Assembly (NCBI GenBank): GCA_012103455.1
Contig: WLWT01000003.1
Span: forward strand, 620,001 to 684,000
Origin: Gammaproteobacteria bacterium
Lineage (GTDB): Bacteria; Pseudomonadota; Gammaproteobacteria; HK1
Reading direction: 5' to 3'
DNA length: 64,000 bases
The notes below the pieces were generated by a model, which saw only the letters and a list, made by a program, of their open reading frames with translations, did not search any database and was not told where the DNA came from. Position numbers and translations under genes: made by a program. How positions within the stretch are numbered: position 1 is the first letter of the stretch; every line of letters starts with the position of its first letter. Below, piece by piece: positions 63,119 to 64,000 of the stretch.

Positions 63119-64000
63119 TTAAGAAACTTCGTAGGCCACGGTACCTTCAGGGTGTTGGTACCAGCCCGGATCGCTGTAGTCGTTCTTGGCTAAACCCTCG
63201 CGCACTTTGACTACGGTGAACATGCCACCCATCTCGATGGGGCCGAACTGTCCATGGCCGGTCATCATGGGTGCGGTGTTTTCCGGCAATTCCATCTCCA
63301 TGGCGCCGTGATCGGCCATGCCTTTGTCGCCCATCACCATGTATTGAGGGACCAGATTATTGATACGCCTAGCGACTTTGCGGTGATCAACACCGATCAA
63401 CGTTGGGACATCATGACCCATGGCGTTCATGGTGTGGTGTGACTTATGACAATGGAACGCCCAATCGCCTGGATAGATAGCATCGAATTCAAACGCGCGC
63501 ATCTGCCCGATGGCCACATCCACCGTGACCTCGGGCCAGCGCGCCGCCTTGGGCACCCAGCCGCCATCGGTGCCGGTGACTTCGAAGTCGTAACCATGCA
63601 AATGCAGCGGGTGATTGGTCATGGTGAGATTGCCGGCGCGTATTCTTACCCGATCCCCTTGGCGTATCACCAGCGGATCCAGCCCTGGAAAGATACGGCT
63701 GTTCCAGGTCCATAAGTTGAAATCGAGCATGGTGTTGACCCGCGGGGTCATGGTGCCGGGTTCTATGTCGTACGCGCTCATCAGGAATACGAAGTCCCGA
63801 TCGGCGTGATGATGCCGGTGATTGTCGGGATGCACCACGAGAAAACCCATCATGCCCATGGCCATTTGCACCATTTCATCGGCGTGGGGGTGGTACATGA
63901 AGGTGCCGGATTTTTTCATCCGGAATTCATAGGCGAAGGTTTTGCCCGGCGCTATCTGCGGCTGGGACAAGCCACCCACGCCGTCCATGCCGCTCGGTAA
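63119..64000 (-). CDS. Multicopper oxidase (CopA/copper-resistance type), C-terminal part
   Basis: The frame is open to the window edge, so the N-terminus is outside. The last ~290 residues hold the copper motifs MYHPHADEM, NHPLHLHGYDFEV (type 2/3 His pairs) and FHCHKSHHTMNAMG (the HCH…H type 1/3 site), with Met/His-rich stretches (HADRDF, MADHGAMEMELP) typical of copper-oxidising members. It oxidises Cu(I) or a substrate in the periplasm and pairs with the cupredoxin downstream. Confidence 0.93.
   Translation of the reverse strand, partial: LPSGMDGVGGLSQPQIAPGKTFAYEFRMKKSGTFMYHPHADEMVQMAMGMMGFLVVHPDNHRHHHADRDFVFLMSAYDIEPGTMTPRVNTMLDFNLWTWNSRIFPGLDPLVIRQGDRVRIRAGNLTMTNHPLHLHGYDFEVTGTDGGWVPKAARWPEVTVDVAIGQMRAFEFDAIYPGDWAFHCHKSHHTMNAMGHDVPTLIGVDHRKVARRINNLVPQYMVMGDKGMADHGAMEMELPENTAPMMTGHGQFGPIEMGGMFTVVKVREGLAKNDYSDPGWYQHPEGTVAYEVS

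Overview
The window reads as part of a proteobacterial chromosome, most likely gammaproteobacterial. The trmA, modABC, hisI/long hisG and ring-hydroxylating dioxygenase genes fit that, but the species cannot be named. Housekeeping and catabolic genes surround about 40 kb of defence genes that insertions, nonsense codons and frameshifts have heavily damaged. At least nine full or partial copies of one ~141-bp MITE-like repeat are scattered through it (TIR GGGCACCTCTAAAAA, 4-bp target duplication).

Layout. 1-2165: modA (3' part), modB, modC. 2359-11440: a minus-strand type III-B CRISPR effector operon in the order cmr1, cmr2/cas10, cmr3, cmr4-cmr5 (fused), cmr6. cmr6 carries an in-frame TGA. 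No CRISPR array, cas6 or cas1/cas2 is visible. Directly upstream on the same strand lie three genes that, once the insertions are removed in silico, form an ABC-three-component (ABC-3C)-like system: a SIR2-domain effector with a large C-terminal domain (678 aa), a middle component (216 aa) and an SMC/RecF-like ABC ATPase (691 aa). All three reading frames are restored exactly by removing elements flanked by perfect target duplications. These are an ISL3-family IS (8-bp TSD) in the ATPase, a MITE (TTTT) in the SIR2 gene and a 19.8-kb segment (TTGA) in the middle component.

That 19.8-kb segment (15045-34871) is a transposon-in-MITE structure. It carries integron-cassette-like genes (a membrane protein, attC, a TIR + SLATT pair), IS remnants, and a cluster with a serine recombinase, an AAA ATPase, an E2/E1/JAB/patatin ubiquitin-like conjugation system beside an MBL-fold hydrolase, XRE + ImmA/IrrE, and a TIGR04255 protein. 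A tRNA-Lys 3' fragment probably marks an old attachment site.

37578-42012: a CMD-family protein, AlkD-like protein, and a BsuBI/PstI-type restriction-modification gene whose nuclease part is cut off by TAA and by another MITE. 42054-48653: lactate/malate dehydrogenase-like, TauD, hisI-hisG, acyl-CoA dehydrogenase and alpha/beta hydrolase genes. 49068-53605: a translationally coupled set (M20 peptidase, GpgS, glycosyltransferase, HAD phosphatase) that suggests glucosylglycerate-type compatible solutes. 53700-59277: PEP-mutase/ICL-family enzyme, aldo/keto reductase, ATC-hydrolase-like protein and a three-component Rieske oxygenase, followed by a collapsed CoA-transferase. 59796-64000: acyl-CoA ligase, trmA, a cupredoxin and a multicopper oxidase that runs off the end.

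Defence genes have accumulated here by layered insertion, and many have decayed. What remains intact is cmr1-cmr5, the SLATT/TIR pair, the JAB-patatin portion and the methyltransferase.
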